Source: Bradyrhizobium septentrionale (lineage in GTDB: Bacteria; Pseudomonadota; Alphaproteobacteria; Rhizobiales; Xanthobacteraceae). From it: a stretch of DNA of 64,000 nucleotides. Every line of letters starts with the position of its first letter. Position 1 is the stretch's first letter. Where the stretch lies: NCBI RefSeq assembly GCF_011516645.4, contig NZ_CP088285.1, positions 1,878,501-1,942,500 of the forward strand, written 5' to 3'. Positions 8,244-16,783 of this stretch are shown one piece after another. The notes below the pieces were generated by a model. The model was given only the letters and a program-made list of their open reading frames with translations, did no database searches and was not told the origin of the DNA. The translations under genes and the position numbers were made by a program.

Positions 8244-9438
8244 TTAGAGCAGCTTTGGATGTTGCCTGCTTCGTTTGCTGATCCAGGTCATGCATGTCGC
8301 AAGCAGAACGAGCACCGAGATCCCTGCAGCGCTTACCACGAACTGCGACGCGATGCCGTTGGACACTTCGGTGAGATATAAATCCGCCAGCAGCGATAGC
8401 ACGACGTCCGCGCAATAGGTTTCGAGCGAACGCTCGCCGCAACGAATAGCGCCCTTCAGGACGCACCTCTCAACTCCCTGCCAATTCGGCGGCACGAACC
8501 TCGCCACGACGACCGCGATTGCGAGGAAATTCAGGAGCCGCAGCGGGTCCAGATCCGTCTTGTCGATTGGATAGATCACCCGCGCAATGATGCCCGGGAT
8601 CGCGGCCGCCAGTGGCTCGATCTCCCAGCTCAATGTGATCAAGAGACTAAAACCGAGGTACGCTGTCGCAAGTGCGACGACAGGCCACGAAGCGATTCTC
8701 CGCCAGAACCTTCGATGGCCCCAGATCGTCCACCACGCCCCCAGAACGACCAGGAACTGCTACGCGAGCGGATTAAAGTACCACTGATTGATCGGCCACT
8801 CCGGCAGGTTCCAGCCGTAAAATTGCACCAGCGCATAAATAAACGCGGAGATCAGCAGGGACGCGTTGGGAAACTTCAACACTCCCCAGAGGGCGGGCGC
8901 AAACGATAGATGAAACACCACGAAGGTCGGCAGGACATCCGTGTTCACGGGGCGATACATCAGGATGGCGGCATGGGCCAGCGCTGCGCCCGGCTTTTGC
9001 AGCAGGATATTCACGTTGGCCTGGTCCGCCAGCCGGTCGCTACCCGAGCCATACACGACCACGGCAAGCGCTACGGTCAGGATGAGGAAGGCCGCATAGA
9101 TCTCCCAGCCTCGCAGCAGGGTATGCGCGAAGACTGAAGCCCACCCATCACGTCGGCGAACACCGCTGTAGCTCAGCGCACAGGTCACGCCGGACACGAA
9201 CATGAAGACTTCGGGTCGCATCGCTGAAGCCATAATGGCGCAGGGTCAACCAGCTGAAGACATTATCGGGAATGTGATCGAGGAAGATGCACCAGAGAGG
9301 AACACCTCGGCACAGGTCGAGCCGGAGATCGCGGTCCCAGGGCACGCTGTCATCCTTCCCCGGATGAACCGTCAGGGACGCGGCGTTCCAGTGAACATTC
9401 CGGCCGTTCAGGCGGCCGGTCGAACAATCAGAAGGCAT
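8244..9438 (-). pseudogene. opgC: OpgC-like membrane protein, broken
   Basis: The start reads as OpgC (DLRLDLCRGVPLWCIFLDHI, then a conserved GFSDAT). An extra base in the GGG run at 9213-9215 shifts frame into VFMFVSGVTCALSYSG. That frame continues to WYFNPLA and hits TAG at 8760-8762 where the family has Trp (PLAWQFL). After the stop the same frame runs on through QFLVVLGAWWTIWGHRRFWR to 8244. OpgC proteins succinylate periplasmic glucans and have about ten membrane helices. With a frameshift and a nonsense codon it is very probably inactive. Confidence 0.82.
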
Positions 9439-9522
9439 GAACTGTTACCAGCTGTCGGCCGCTTGCCTAACTCGGTTGCCTGCCCAATCCGGGCATATCA
9501 GCGCAACTGCACGACCGTTCGG

Positions 9523-9536
9523 TTGATAAGGATCAA
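9523..9536. promoter_or_regulatory. FixK/FNR-type box
   Basis: TTGATAAGGATCAA is a perfect palindromic FNR consensus. It lies 61 bases before the CBS-BON start at 9598 and 85 bases before the divergent opgC remnant. Confidence 0.82.
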
Positions 9537-9597
9537 CACACGTTGCTCCTTCAGGAGTTAGCTGGCCTTTATCAACTCATGTCGGAGGATCTACGCC

Positions 9598-10374
9598 GTG
9601 CGCGTACGGGAGATCATGTCACGGAACGTCATCACAATCGATGCCGATGCATCGGTGATCGATGCCATTAAGACGATGCTGTCCCATCACATCAGTGGCC
9701 TTCCTGTCGTCGATCGGGATGGAACGCTTGTCGGGATCCTGTCGGACGGAGATTTCATCCGCCGCGTGGAAGTTGGAACGGAGAAGCGTCGCGGCCGCTG
9801 GCTTGCGATGCTCGCGGGCACGAACCAGGTCGCACTCGACTTCGCCCGCCAACACGGCCGCAAGGTCCGCCAGATCATGTCGCCCAAGCCGATCACCGTT
9901 GAGGAGGACATACCGCTCGAACAGGTCGTCCAGCTCATGGAATCGCACGGCGTCACGCGATTCCCGGTCATGCGCGACAAAAAGCTGGTCGGAATGGTCA
10001 CGCGCACGGATTTCATGACCGCCATCGCGAACCCTCGCCTCGAAGGGTTACCCTCTTCCGGCGATGACGATCAGATCCGTACGTCAGTCATTGCGGCACT
10101 TGCGCATGCGCCTTGGCGACCCGCTGCGCTGAACGTCAGCGTACATGACGGGATCGTCAGCATGCGCGGGAGCATCCGGAGCGACAATGCTCACAAAGCA
10201 GCGATCGTTGCAGCGGAAAACATCGACGGGGTGAAGCGGGTCGAAGACCAATTGGTGAAAATCACCTACCCACCGCCGGAAGAGGATTATGGCGGCGGCG
10301 ACTTTGTCTCGTTGGAGGTAGAGCCTTCGACAGAAGACGATCAGCCTTTGTACGCATGCGAGAGGCCCCGATAA
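9598..10374 (+). CDS. CBS-CBS-BON domain protein
   Basis: This 258-residue paralogue of the 5065 protein has CBS motifs at about 1-58 and 88-145 (VREIMSRNVITIDADASV; LVGMVTRTDFMTAI). A BON-like domain lies at about 160-225 (SVHDGIVSMRGSIRSDNA). An acidic tail rich in Glu and Asp is not shared by the other copies. The start is GTG with GGAGGA about 9 bases upstream. A perfect FixK/FNR box at 9523-9536 suggests anaerobic induction. Confidence 0.87.
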   Translation: MRVREIMSRNVITIDADASVIDAIKTMLSHHISGLPVVDRDGTLVGILSDGDFIRRVEVGTEKRRGRWLAMLAGTNQVALDFARQHGRKVRQIMSPKPITVEEDIPLEQVVQLMESHGVTRFPVMRDKKLVGMVTRTDFMTAIANPRLEGLPSSGDDDQIRTSVIAALAHAPWRPAALNVSVHDGIVSMRGSIRSDNAHKAAIVAAENIDGVKRVEDQLVKITYPPPEEDYGGGDFVSLEVEPSTEDDQPLYACERPR

Positions 10375-10422
10375 ACTTGCCAATGGCGCCTACCTTGCAT
10401 CGACAGATTAGTCCTCAGGTAC

Positions 10423-10633
10423 CTAGGCAGGATAGATCGCCTCCCGGTGAATTTCCTTGCCAGACTCGTCGATGACCACAGCGTGACGATCGACGTCGCC
10501 CGATGGATAGTCGCTGCGAATCCTGCTCGCCATTTGCTTGCTGTGCGTGATCGCGGCGGCGGCGCTCGCGAATTCAAGTCGTCCGATCACGGACCGGGAC
10601 GCCATCCTTCGTGTCGAAGTAGTAGGTCCTCAT
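10423..10633 (-). pseudogene. Small protein of the YYFD...DG type, frameshifted
   Basis: From the ATG at 10633 the frame reads MRTYYFDTKDGVPVRDR, a beginning typical of small rhizobial proteins of the DUF6894 style, but ends at once in a stop. The matching remainder LEFASAAAAITHSKQM to VVIDESGKEIHREAIYPA is in the neighbouring frame. A single-base difference near 10580-10590 would rejoin them into about 69 residues. The family assignment rests on the aromatic N-terminus and the DESGKEI ending and is moderate. No function is known. Confidence 0.55.
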
Positions 10634-10773
10634 CAAGATCTAAGGGTCTCCGACCAAACAAGCCCCGCCCAAAGAAGCTGCCAGCTTGCGGCGGCCGGCA
10701 GCTTCCGTGAGCTGCTGTGCGCTGTTGGGGAATCTGCGCGACCCACGCAAAGCGGATTGCTGCGGCGTCGGAC

Positions 10774-10787
10774 TTGATCCGCATCAA
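10774..10787. promoter_or_regulatory. FixK/FNR-type box
   Basis: TTGATCCGCATCAA is an exact palindrome. It overlaps the 3' end of the small gene at 10784-10948 and lies about 140 bases upstream of the frameshifted small gene. Confidence 0.65.
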
Positions 10788-10948
10788 TCCGGCTTGCGAT
10801 CTTCTGTCGCGCCTTGAGACCCAACCTGTCTCGCCTCTTCATCCGCCAACAGCTTGAGCACGACCTTGCGTTCCTCGTCCGTCAGCCGCGGATCTGCGAG
10901 CTTCTTCCTGAATAAGGCCAGGTTCTCGTGATGAATAAATCCCTCCAT
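10784..10948 (-). CDS. 54-residue hydrophilic protein of unknown function
   Basis: This short charged protein begins MEGFIHHENLALFRKKLADP and has a helical core LTDEERKVVLKLLADEEARQ. No signal peptide or membrane segment is present. An in-frame ATG seven codons upstream (10969) is an alternative start. The amphipathic helix with an acidic/basic pattern looks like a genuine small protein. No function can be assigned from sequence. Confidence 0.5.
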   Translation of the reverse strand: MEGFIHHENLALFRKKLADPRLTDEERKVVLKLLADEEARQVGSQGATEDRKPD

Positions 10949-11200
10949 GGAACAGCTTTCTCTACCCATTCGCGTGCTTGAAAAATTAATCGTAGCCGCG
11001 CACGCGCCGGCCAGCAAGCAGCGGGCGTGGCCTGGTCCAGCTCGCCTGACTTGGAGTAAGAATTTCCTCCCTTTGCCAAAGACTTACCTCCCCAGGGACA
11101 TGGGTCGCCCACCGCCCCGAGTCGCTTGAGCCGCATCAACCTCGCACCCACGAGCCGCCCTATGATTAATGCCAATTCTTTCCAGCAGCGCGAGACTCTC

Positions 11201-11897
11201 ATGCCGCTCAAGCCGTCTACGTATGGGCCAGCCGTTGAAGTGTTCTGGCGGGAGCCAACCGATTCGCTCTTGCGCAGTCTCGACACCCAACGGTGCGGTC
11301 TGCGCCAGCAACAGGCCGAGAAGCGGCTCGCCCGGATCGGCCCAAACCTCGCAGGGCCGTCGCGGACGCGATCGATCCTGCAGAAGATCGTGCATCGTTT
11401 GGTCAATCCGCTGATTGCCATCCCGAAAGGTCTCGGAGATCATGACACGCGCGCCGGTCACCGTGGCCGAAGATGCACCGTTGACGACGGTCGTCGAACT
11501 AATGGAAAAAACAACGTCAAGCGGCTGCCGGTGGTTCGCGGCGGCAAGCCTGTCGGCATGATCACCCGCAGGAACTTGCTGCGAGCGGTGGCGAGCCTTG
11601 CACGCGACGTACCTGCTCCGACCGTGAACGACGACCAGATCCGGCGGCGCATTCTGGACGAGATCGAACGGAACGCGTGGTGCCCGTTGGGACTCAGCGT
11701 CATCGTCCGGGACGGCATTGTCCACTTGAGCGGCGTGATTACCGAAAGCAGATTTCGCTAAGGCCGCGATCGTCGCGGCCGAGAACGTTCCCGGAGTCCT
11801 CGAGGTGCACGATCACCTCTGCTGGGGTGATAGCTTCTCGGGATTCTACTTGAAATCTTCCGAAGGTCAGGAACTGGAGGAGAAGCAGACCCACTGA
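11201..11897 (+). pseudogene. Chimeric remnant: P-type ATPase 5' end fused to CBS-BON 3' part
   Basis: The first ~74 codons resemble the cytoplasmic N-terminus of MgtA/PacL-type cation P-type ATPases (FWREPTDSLLRSLDTQ, LVNPLIAI). Near 11423-11433 the sequence changes to the second CBS motif of a CBS-BON protein (VSEIMTRAPVTVAEDAPL, in a different frame). A short A run near 11505 (six A where seven would keep frame) and another shift at about 11757 break the rest. The last frame, AKAAIVAAENVPGV to the stop at 11895-11897, ends as the intact paralogues do. It is best read as a deletion fusion followed by decay. Confidence 0.75.
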
Positions 11898-12550
11898 CGG
11901 CGACTTGGCGAGGAATATCTCAGGTGAAACGTCGATGGCGTGGACAATCTCCAAACCGTATGTCGCTCTGTTGACCCAGAGCAACAACATTCCGCTGCGA
12001 TGCACTCGCCTTCGGACCACGCGCATTCGGAGTTTCTGGTATGACCACTGAAATGGCAAAAGCTATTTTGATGATTTTCCTGTTCGGGTCGCTTTGTAGC
12101 GCCATCCACCTGTCGGAAAGTATCGCGACGAAGCGGCTGAGAGCATTGGCGCTGCAGGTGCTACGCCGCGCTCACCCTCGCCGGGCTCAAAATCGAGATC
12201 TTCGTGCGCCTCCCCGCGGCGGGTTTGGCCCTTGCTGTTGAAGTCGCGTTTGCACTCCTTTTGGAGCTTCTTATAATCTTGGTCGGCATCGGACCGCGCC
12301 TCGCGCTCGCCCTTATCACCAGTCACATGCCGTCTGAAGCATCAAGAATCACCGAGCAAATTGATTTCGGCGCGATACCCGGCCGGAAGGGATTTTTTCG
12401 GCGACTTGTCCGCTGCTAGCACCTGCGGCGCGCCGAGTTGGCGGATTGCGGGGGTCTGACACACCCCGTAACCTGGATGCCGAGAAACTCGCAGTCCGTG
12501 ATGTCTGCGGTCGCCCGGCTCGCCCCCTTTCGCCCTAGGTTTATGAGGCG
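11898..12550. other. No confident gene
   Basis: A 66-codon frame at 12041-12241 has GGAG 8 bases before its ATG and a hydrophobic N-terminus (AKAILMIFLFGSLCSAIHL), but its remainder is arginine-rich and unconvincing. A second frame at 12204-12419 is hydrophobic without a ribosome-binding site. Both may be debris from the neighbouring ATPase fusion. Nothing else is seen here. Confidence 0.4.
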
Positions 12551-12564
12551 TTGACGCAGATCAA
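12551..12564. promoter_or_regulatory. FixK/FNR-type box
   Basis: TTGACGCAGATCAA lies 49 bases upstream of the RTX gene. A class II promoter using it would start transcription just before the AAAGGAAAGG ribosome-binding region. Confidence 0.75.
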
Positions 12565-12613
12565 TTCTCAAACCATGCAGAGTGCTTTGCTACCTTAAAG
12601 GAAAGGATCGGCC

Positions 12614-13819
12614 ATGGCGGGTACAATTCTCACCAATGCGGATGACACATTCCTGACCGGCGGGTTTCTTTTTCCGGCTACGGTCTACGCACTGGATGGT
12701 AATGACACGGTCGCCACAGACCCCAGTTCTGCCGCAATTTTCTATGGCGGTGACGGCAACGATTTTCTGACCGGCAGCCTCATGCCGGACATTCTCTATG
12801 GCGGAGAGGGCAATGATGCCCTCTCCGGAGACGTCAACAGCGACTACATCGAGGGCGGCGGAGGCAATGACGCCATCTATGGCGGGCCCTCCGTCGTATA
12901 TGCGTCTCCGGGCCATTTCCTTGGCACCGATTCACTGTACGGCGGGGCCGGCAATGACGTCATTTTTACGGGTGAGGAGATTCAGGTCGTTACCCTGATC
13001 GGTACTTCAACGCAGGTCGTTACCCGCCAAACCAACGTCGTCTACGGCGGTGACGGTGACGACATCGTCTACGGGGGCAGCGCGTTCCAGGACCATATCG
13101 ACGGCGGCGCCGGCAATGATTCAATCTATGGCGGAGGAGGCATTGTCCTCGGCGGCGAAGGCAACGACCTGATCGTCGGCGACGGATTGATCTATGGTGG
13201 CCTCGGCAATGACAGCCTGTACGGCGAGTCCGGAAACGACACGCTCGTTGGCGACGCCGGCATCGATCTCCTTGAAGGCGGCGGCGGCAATGACTGGCTC
13301 TATCTGGCAAGCAGCGGCGGCTCCGCCTATGGCGGCGACGGGAATGACATTGCCATCGGCTCGCAAAATATCGATGTCCTGAACATGGATGCAGGAGACG
13401 ATTACGCCTACGGGTACGGCGGCAACGATTATGTCTATGCCGGCTCTGGCAACGATATCATGTTCGGCGGAGATGGCGTTGACGTTCTGATCGGGAGTGC
13501 GGGCGACGACTATTTCGACGGCGGTGCCGGGGTGAACTATTATTTCGGCGGAGACGGCGGCGGTCCGGGCACCGGCGTGGGCAACGACACATTCGTCGTC
13601 AACGATGTTCCCGGAGTGCAGGTCGTGCAGGACTGGACACCGAGCTTGGATGTCGTGCAACTGAGCGGCTCGGAATTTTCCTCCTTCACGGACGTTCTTT
13701 CGCATTCCTACCAGAACGGCGCCTACTTCGTGGTACAGGTTGATGCTGACACCAGCGTTTGGCTGAACGGCGCAACCGCCAGCACGATTTCTGCGGCGAA
13801 CTTCGCGATTGCCAGCTAG
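12614..13819 (+). CDS. RTX (haemolysin-type calcium-binding repeat) protein
   Basis: This 401-residue acidic protein is built almost entirely from GGxGxDxxx nonapeptides, with about a dozen recognisable copies between residues 35 and 320 (GGDGNDFL, GGAGNDSIYGG, GGEGNDLIVGD and others). Such repeats form Ca2+-stabilised beta rolls. The C-terminal ~75 residues (DTFVVNDVPGVQVVQDW onward) are non-repetitive and resemble the type I secretion tail region. No Sec signal is present, and no HlyB/HlyD/TolC exporter genes adjoin it. No enzymatic domain is visible, so it may be structural or surface-attached. The FixK box at 12551-12564 suggests microaerobic expression. Confidence 0.85.
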   Translation: MAGTILTNADDTFLTGGFLFPATVYALDGNDTVATDPSSAAIFYGGDGNDFLTGSLMPDILYGGEGNDALSGDVNSDYIEGGGGNDAIYGGPSVVYASPGHFLGTDSLYGGAGNDVIFTGEEIQVVTLIGTSTQVVTRQTNVVYGGDGDDIVYGGSAFQDHIDGGAGNDSIYGGGGIVLGGEGNDLIVGDGLIYGGLGNDSLYGESGNDTLVGDAGIDLLEGGGGNDWLYLASSGGSAYGGDGNDIAIGSQNIDVLNMDAGDDYAYGYGGNDYVYAGSGNDIMFGGDGVDVLIGSAGDDYFDGGAGVNYYFGGDGGGPGTGVGNDTFVVNDVPGVQVVQDWTPSLDVVQLSGSEFSSFTDVLSHSYQNGAYFVVQVDADTSVWLNGATASTISAANFAIAS

Positions 13820-13947
13820 TCCGAACGCCGGTAGGAACGAATTTAGACACTCAACCAGGCCCCGCCTTCTGTACTGCGGCCTCAATCGCAATAGTGTTCC
13901 CGCGACGGTGGCGCGCCGGCAATCTTCGGCTTTCCTTCGCAGACCAT

Positions 13948-15336
13948 CTATAGATCAAACCCGTCGCCCAGACGCGGCAGCTCAACTCGCTGTCCCTCCA
14001 AATGCGCAGCGAGCGCCTGCATTGCAAGCTCTTCGCCGTGGACCAGGAACGTTGCCTCGCATCCCTCGATCGCGCGTCGCCATGCGAGCAGCTCCTGCTG
14101 GTCCGCGTGAGCTGAGAATCCGTTGATTGTGTAGATCGCGCTGCGGACCGCAATGTCTTCGCCGAACAGCCGAACGGACTTGGCCCCATCGATGATCTGC
14201 CGCGCAATCGTTCCCGAGGCGGCGTATCCGACGAACACCACCGCGGATTCGTTGCGCCAGATATTGTGCCGGAGATGATGGCGAACTCTGCCGCCGGTGC
14301 CCATCCCGGACCCGGCCATGATGACGGCACCGCCGGTTATCCTGTTGATGGCGACCGAATCGGCACTCTCGCGGACCAGGCGCAGATTTGCCGGCTGAAG
14401 TGGGTCCCGCCCTTCGCGAAACATAGAGGCGGCCTCGGAGCTGAGACATTCGGAATGCCGCTTGAATATCTCGGTCGCCGAGATCGCCATCGGCGAGTCC
14501 AGGAAGATTTGCATGGTCGGCGGCAGCCTGCTCCGCTCCACCCCTTGGTTCAGGACATAGAGGATCTCCTGGGCGCGCTCGAGCGCAAAGGTCGGGATGA
14601 TGACGTTGCCGCCTCGCGCCAACGTGCTGCTGATCGCGCCGTAAAGCTCCTCGATGGAGTCTTTCAGCGACCGATGGCGCCTGTCTCCATACGTCGATTC
14701 CATGACGACAATGTCGGCACGAGCGGGAGGACTCGGGAGCCGCAGCAGCGGACGACCGGCGTTACCAAGATCACCCGAGAACAGAACCGAACGCGTGCTC
14801 CCGCGCTCGGCAGCCTCGATCAGGATGCTCGCAGAGCCCAGGATATGGCCGGCATCGAAAAAGGTCGCGCGGAGTTCCTCTGCGAGCTGTAATGGCTGTC
14901 CATATTCAGCCGTCCTTCCAAATCGATCGAAGCAATCGAGCGCATCGACGACGTTGTAGAGCGGCTGCGACGCATCCTCTTCCCCGCGCCTGCGCCGTTG
15001 GCGGGCTCTCCGCTGTGCGTCTTCCTCCTGAAGATGCGCGGTATCGACCAGCACGAGACGGGCCAGCTCGCGAGTCGCCGCAGTCGTGATCACCTCACCC
15101 CTGAAACCTCGCTTCGCGAGCAATGGAATCCTGCCGCAGTGATCCAGGTGGGCATGGGTCAGCAGAACATAGTCGATGGTTGCAGGATCGAACCCGAAGG
15201 CGGCGACGTTCTCTTCCACCAGATCGCGGTTTCCCTGAAAAAGACCGCAATCGATCAGAATGCGCTGATTCAGGCATTCGACCAGATGACAGGACCCGGT
15301 CACCGCTCGAGCGGCGCCATGAAAGGATAACTTCAC
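13948..15336 (-). CDS. MBL-fold beta-CASP ribonuclease-type hydrolase
   Basis: This protein of about 462 residues is a metallo-beta-lactamase-fold nuclease of the beta-CASP class. It starts KLSFHGAARAVTGSCHLVE, has the metal motif THAHLDHCGRIP, a FDAGHILGSA motif, and ends with the RMMBL feature NGFSAHADQQEL. Enzymes of this kind process RNA. The GTG at 15336 is chosen because it overlaps the stop of the upstream LOG gene as GTGA and matches the family N-terminus; longer frames add an unconserved arginine-rich stretch. It is the third gene of a short operon preceded by a FixK-type box. Confidence 0.87.
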   Translation of the reverse strand: MKLSFHGAARAVTGSCHLVECLNQRILIDCGLFQGNRDLVEENVAAFGFDPATIDYVLLTHAHLDHCGRIPLLAKRGFRGEVITTAATRELARLVLVDTAHLQEEDAQRRARQRRRRGEEDASQPLYNVVDALDCFDRFGRTAEYGQPLQLAEELRATFFDAGHILGSASILIEAAERGSTRSVLFSGDLGNAGRPLLRLPSPPARADIVVMESTYGDRRHRSLKDSIEELYGAISSTLARGGNVIIPTFALERAQEILYVLNQGVERSRLPPTMQIFLDSPMAISATEIFKRHSECLSSEAASMFREGRDPLQPANLRLVRESADSVAINRITGGAVIMAGSGMGTGGRVRHHLRHNIWRNESAVVFVGYAASGTIARQIIDGAKSVRLFGEDIAVRSAIYTINGFSAHADQQELLAWRRAIEGCEATFLVHGEELAMQALAAHLEGQRVELPRLGDGFDL

Positions 15337-16352
15337 GATTTGACCTCTTGACTGACCGGCTTGTCCCGTGAGGCGTCGTCTCCAACCGTAAGGAGCGGCC
15401 GGCCGGCCGCCTCGTGCCACCTCAGAATACTCTGCCAGGCCTCCTCGGCGGACTCTGCAAACCAAAACAAGTCCCTGTCTTCCGGATCGATGACACCCTC
15501 GTCAGCGAGGAAGTCCGGATCAAACGCGCGACGCCAATACGATTCGCCAACCAGAACGACCGGCACCGGCGCGATCTTTCGGGTTTGTGCCAACGACAGC
15601 ACTTCGAACAGTTCGTCCATCGTGCCAAAGCCGCCCGGGAATGCCACCAGCGCCCGGGCGCGCATCAAAAGATGCAACTTGCGCATCGCAAAATAGTGGA
15701 ACCTGAAGCAGAGCTCGGGCGTGACGTATGGGTTAGGGTCCTGCTCCTTCGGAAGCCTGATGTTCAGTCCGATCGACTGGGCCCCGACATCGTGCGCGCC
15801 CCTGTTGGCGGCTTCCATGATGCCGGGGCCGCCACCAGTCATGATCATGAGGCGGCCGCCGATGGCCTTTTCGCTTGCGACGCCGACAATCTGGCCGAAC
15901 TCACGCGCCATCCTGTAGTACTTGCTCTTGGCCGCGATACTCCGTGCCGTCTTGAGACGGCGCTGCAAGCTGTCATCGTCGGGATTCAACGACAGCGCGT
16001 CAACTGGCGATGCGACCGACCAGCGCGCCGCCTGTGCTTCGCGGATGCGAGTGCTGCCAAAGACGACGATCGTATGAGCGACCTGATGCTCCCGGAGCAG
16101 AGTTTCGGCCTTGAGGAAATCAAGTTGGAGACGAATGCCGCGCGTGGCTTCGCTCTGCAGGAACTTTTCGTCCTGATCCGCCTCTTGATAGCTTGGCGAT
16201 CGCAGGATTCCGCGCAGAGTGTCGGGCACGCGGATGTCCTTCTCGGCGCTCTCGGGCTCCTCGCCCGTGAGTGCCGCAGTCCTGTCGACACTGTGGGCCG
16301 GCTTCGGGATCGAGCTCGGACGGTTTGATCGCAGACCGCCCTCGTCAATCAT
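15333..16352 (-). CDS. LOG family (TIGR00730-type) Rossmann protein
   Basis: This 339-residue protein carries both LOG signatures: GGGPGIMEA at about 173-181 and PGGFGTMDE at about 239-247. Family members hydrolyse nucleoside 5'-monophosphates, including cytokinin ribotides, and many were misnamed lysine decarboxylases. It has an N-terminal extension of about 85 residues beyond the minimal ~190-residue LOG proteins, like the longer bacterial group. It overlaps the 62-residue gene upstream by 8 bases and the MBL gene downstream by GTGA. Confidence 0.87.
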   Translation of the reverse strand: MIDEGGLRSNRPSSIPKPAHSVDRTAALTGEEPESAEKDIRVPDTLRGILRSPSYQEADQDEKFLQSEATRGIRLQLDFLKAETLLREHQVAHTIVVFGSTRIREAQAARWSVASPVDALSLNPDDDSLQRRLKTARSIAAKSKYYRMAREFGQIVGVASEKAIGGRLMIMTGGGPGIMEAANRGAHDVGAQSIGLNIRLPKEQDPNPYVTPELCFRFHYFAMRKLHLLMRARALVAFPGGFGTMDELFEVLSLAQTRKIAPVPVVLVGESYWRRAFDPDFLADEGVIDPEDRDLFWFAESAEEAWQSILRWHEAAGRPLLTVGDDASRDKPVSQEVKS

Positions 16353-16533
16353 ACACCGCTCTGCCGTCTGCTTTGGGGGGGGTGAGCGCCGCTTGATGCT
16401 TTAGAACCTCACGAACGTCGTCGTCTTCCAACAGATCAAGAAGCCAGCGGCGATCACCGGGTTTTTCGTATCCGACATCTGCTCCGTACTTTTCTTGTTG
16501 CTCGACGACGGGCAACTTCACTTCGTCAGTCAT
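16345..16533 (-). CDS. 62-residue acidic protein of unknown function
   Basis: This small soluble protein (MTDEVKLPVVEQQEKYGADV start, with RRWLLDLLEDDDVREVL in the middle) opens the LOG-MBL operon and overlaps the LOG start by 8 bases. It has no signal or membrane segment. Its position and the FixK box 66 bases upstream support it as real. No family is recognised. Confidence 0.6.
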   Translation of the reverse strand: MTDEVKLPVVEQQEKYGADVGYEKPGDRRWLLDLLEDDDVREVLKHQAALTPPKADGRAVYD

Positions 16534-16598
16534 GGCAGCGCCTCGTCAGCAGCAGTCGATGACGTTGCCTAGCATCCGCGACGGCCTGCACCCGCGCC

Positions 16599-16612
16599 TT
16601 GAGCAAGGTCAA
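16599..16612. promoter_or_regulatory. FixK/FNR-type box
   Basis: TTGAGCAAGGTCAA lies 66 bases upstream of the leftward small gene-LOG-MBL operon. Confidence 0.72.
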
Positions 16613-16702
16613 TTCATAGGCACCGGAGCGATAGGCATTCTCGCCCTGCTCGGCCTTTGGAACTAGAGGATGTGAGCTGACGGCGGACCGATCGCCTGCT
16701 CT

Positions 16703-16716
16703 CTGACATGGATCAA
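16703..16716. promoter_or_regulatory. Near-consensus FixK/FNR-type box
   Basis: CTGACATGGATCAA matches seven of the eight conserved positions and lies 67 bases upstream of the second universal stress gene. Confidence 0.55.
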
Positions 16717-16783
16717 TACGCGACAGCGGGCTGCCAATTAAAAGTCAGGAGAGACGGTCACCACTGGCTAAAGGAGCTCCCTT

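Noticed and set aside
11898..12550. Hydrophobic frames as a separate membrane protein gene
   Set aside because: The two candidates are short, in different frames, and neither has both a ribosome-binding site and a coherent protein along its length.
12614..13819. The glycine-aspartate repeats as a DNA satellite or CRISPR-like array
   Set aside because: The periodicity is at protein level (nonapeptides) with variable codons, and there are no identical repeats with unique spacers. No CRISPR array was seen anywhere in the window.
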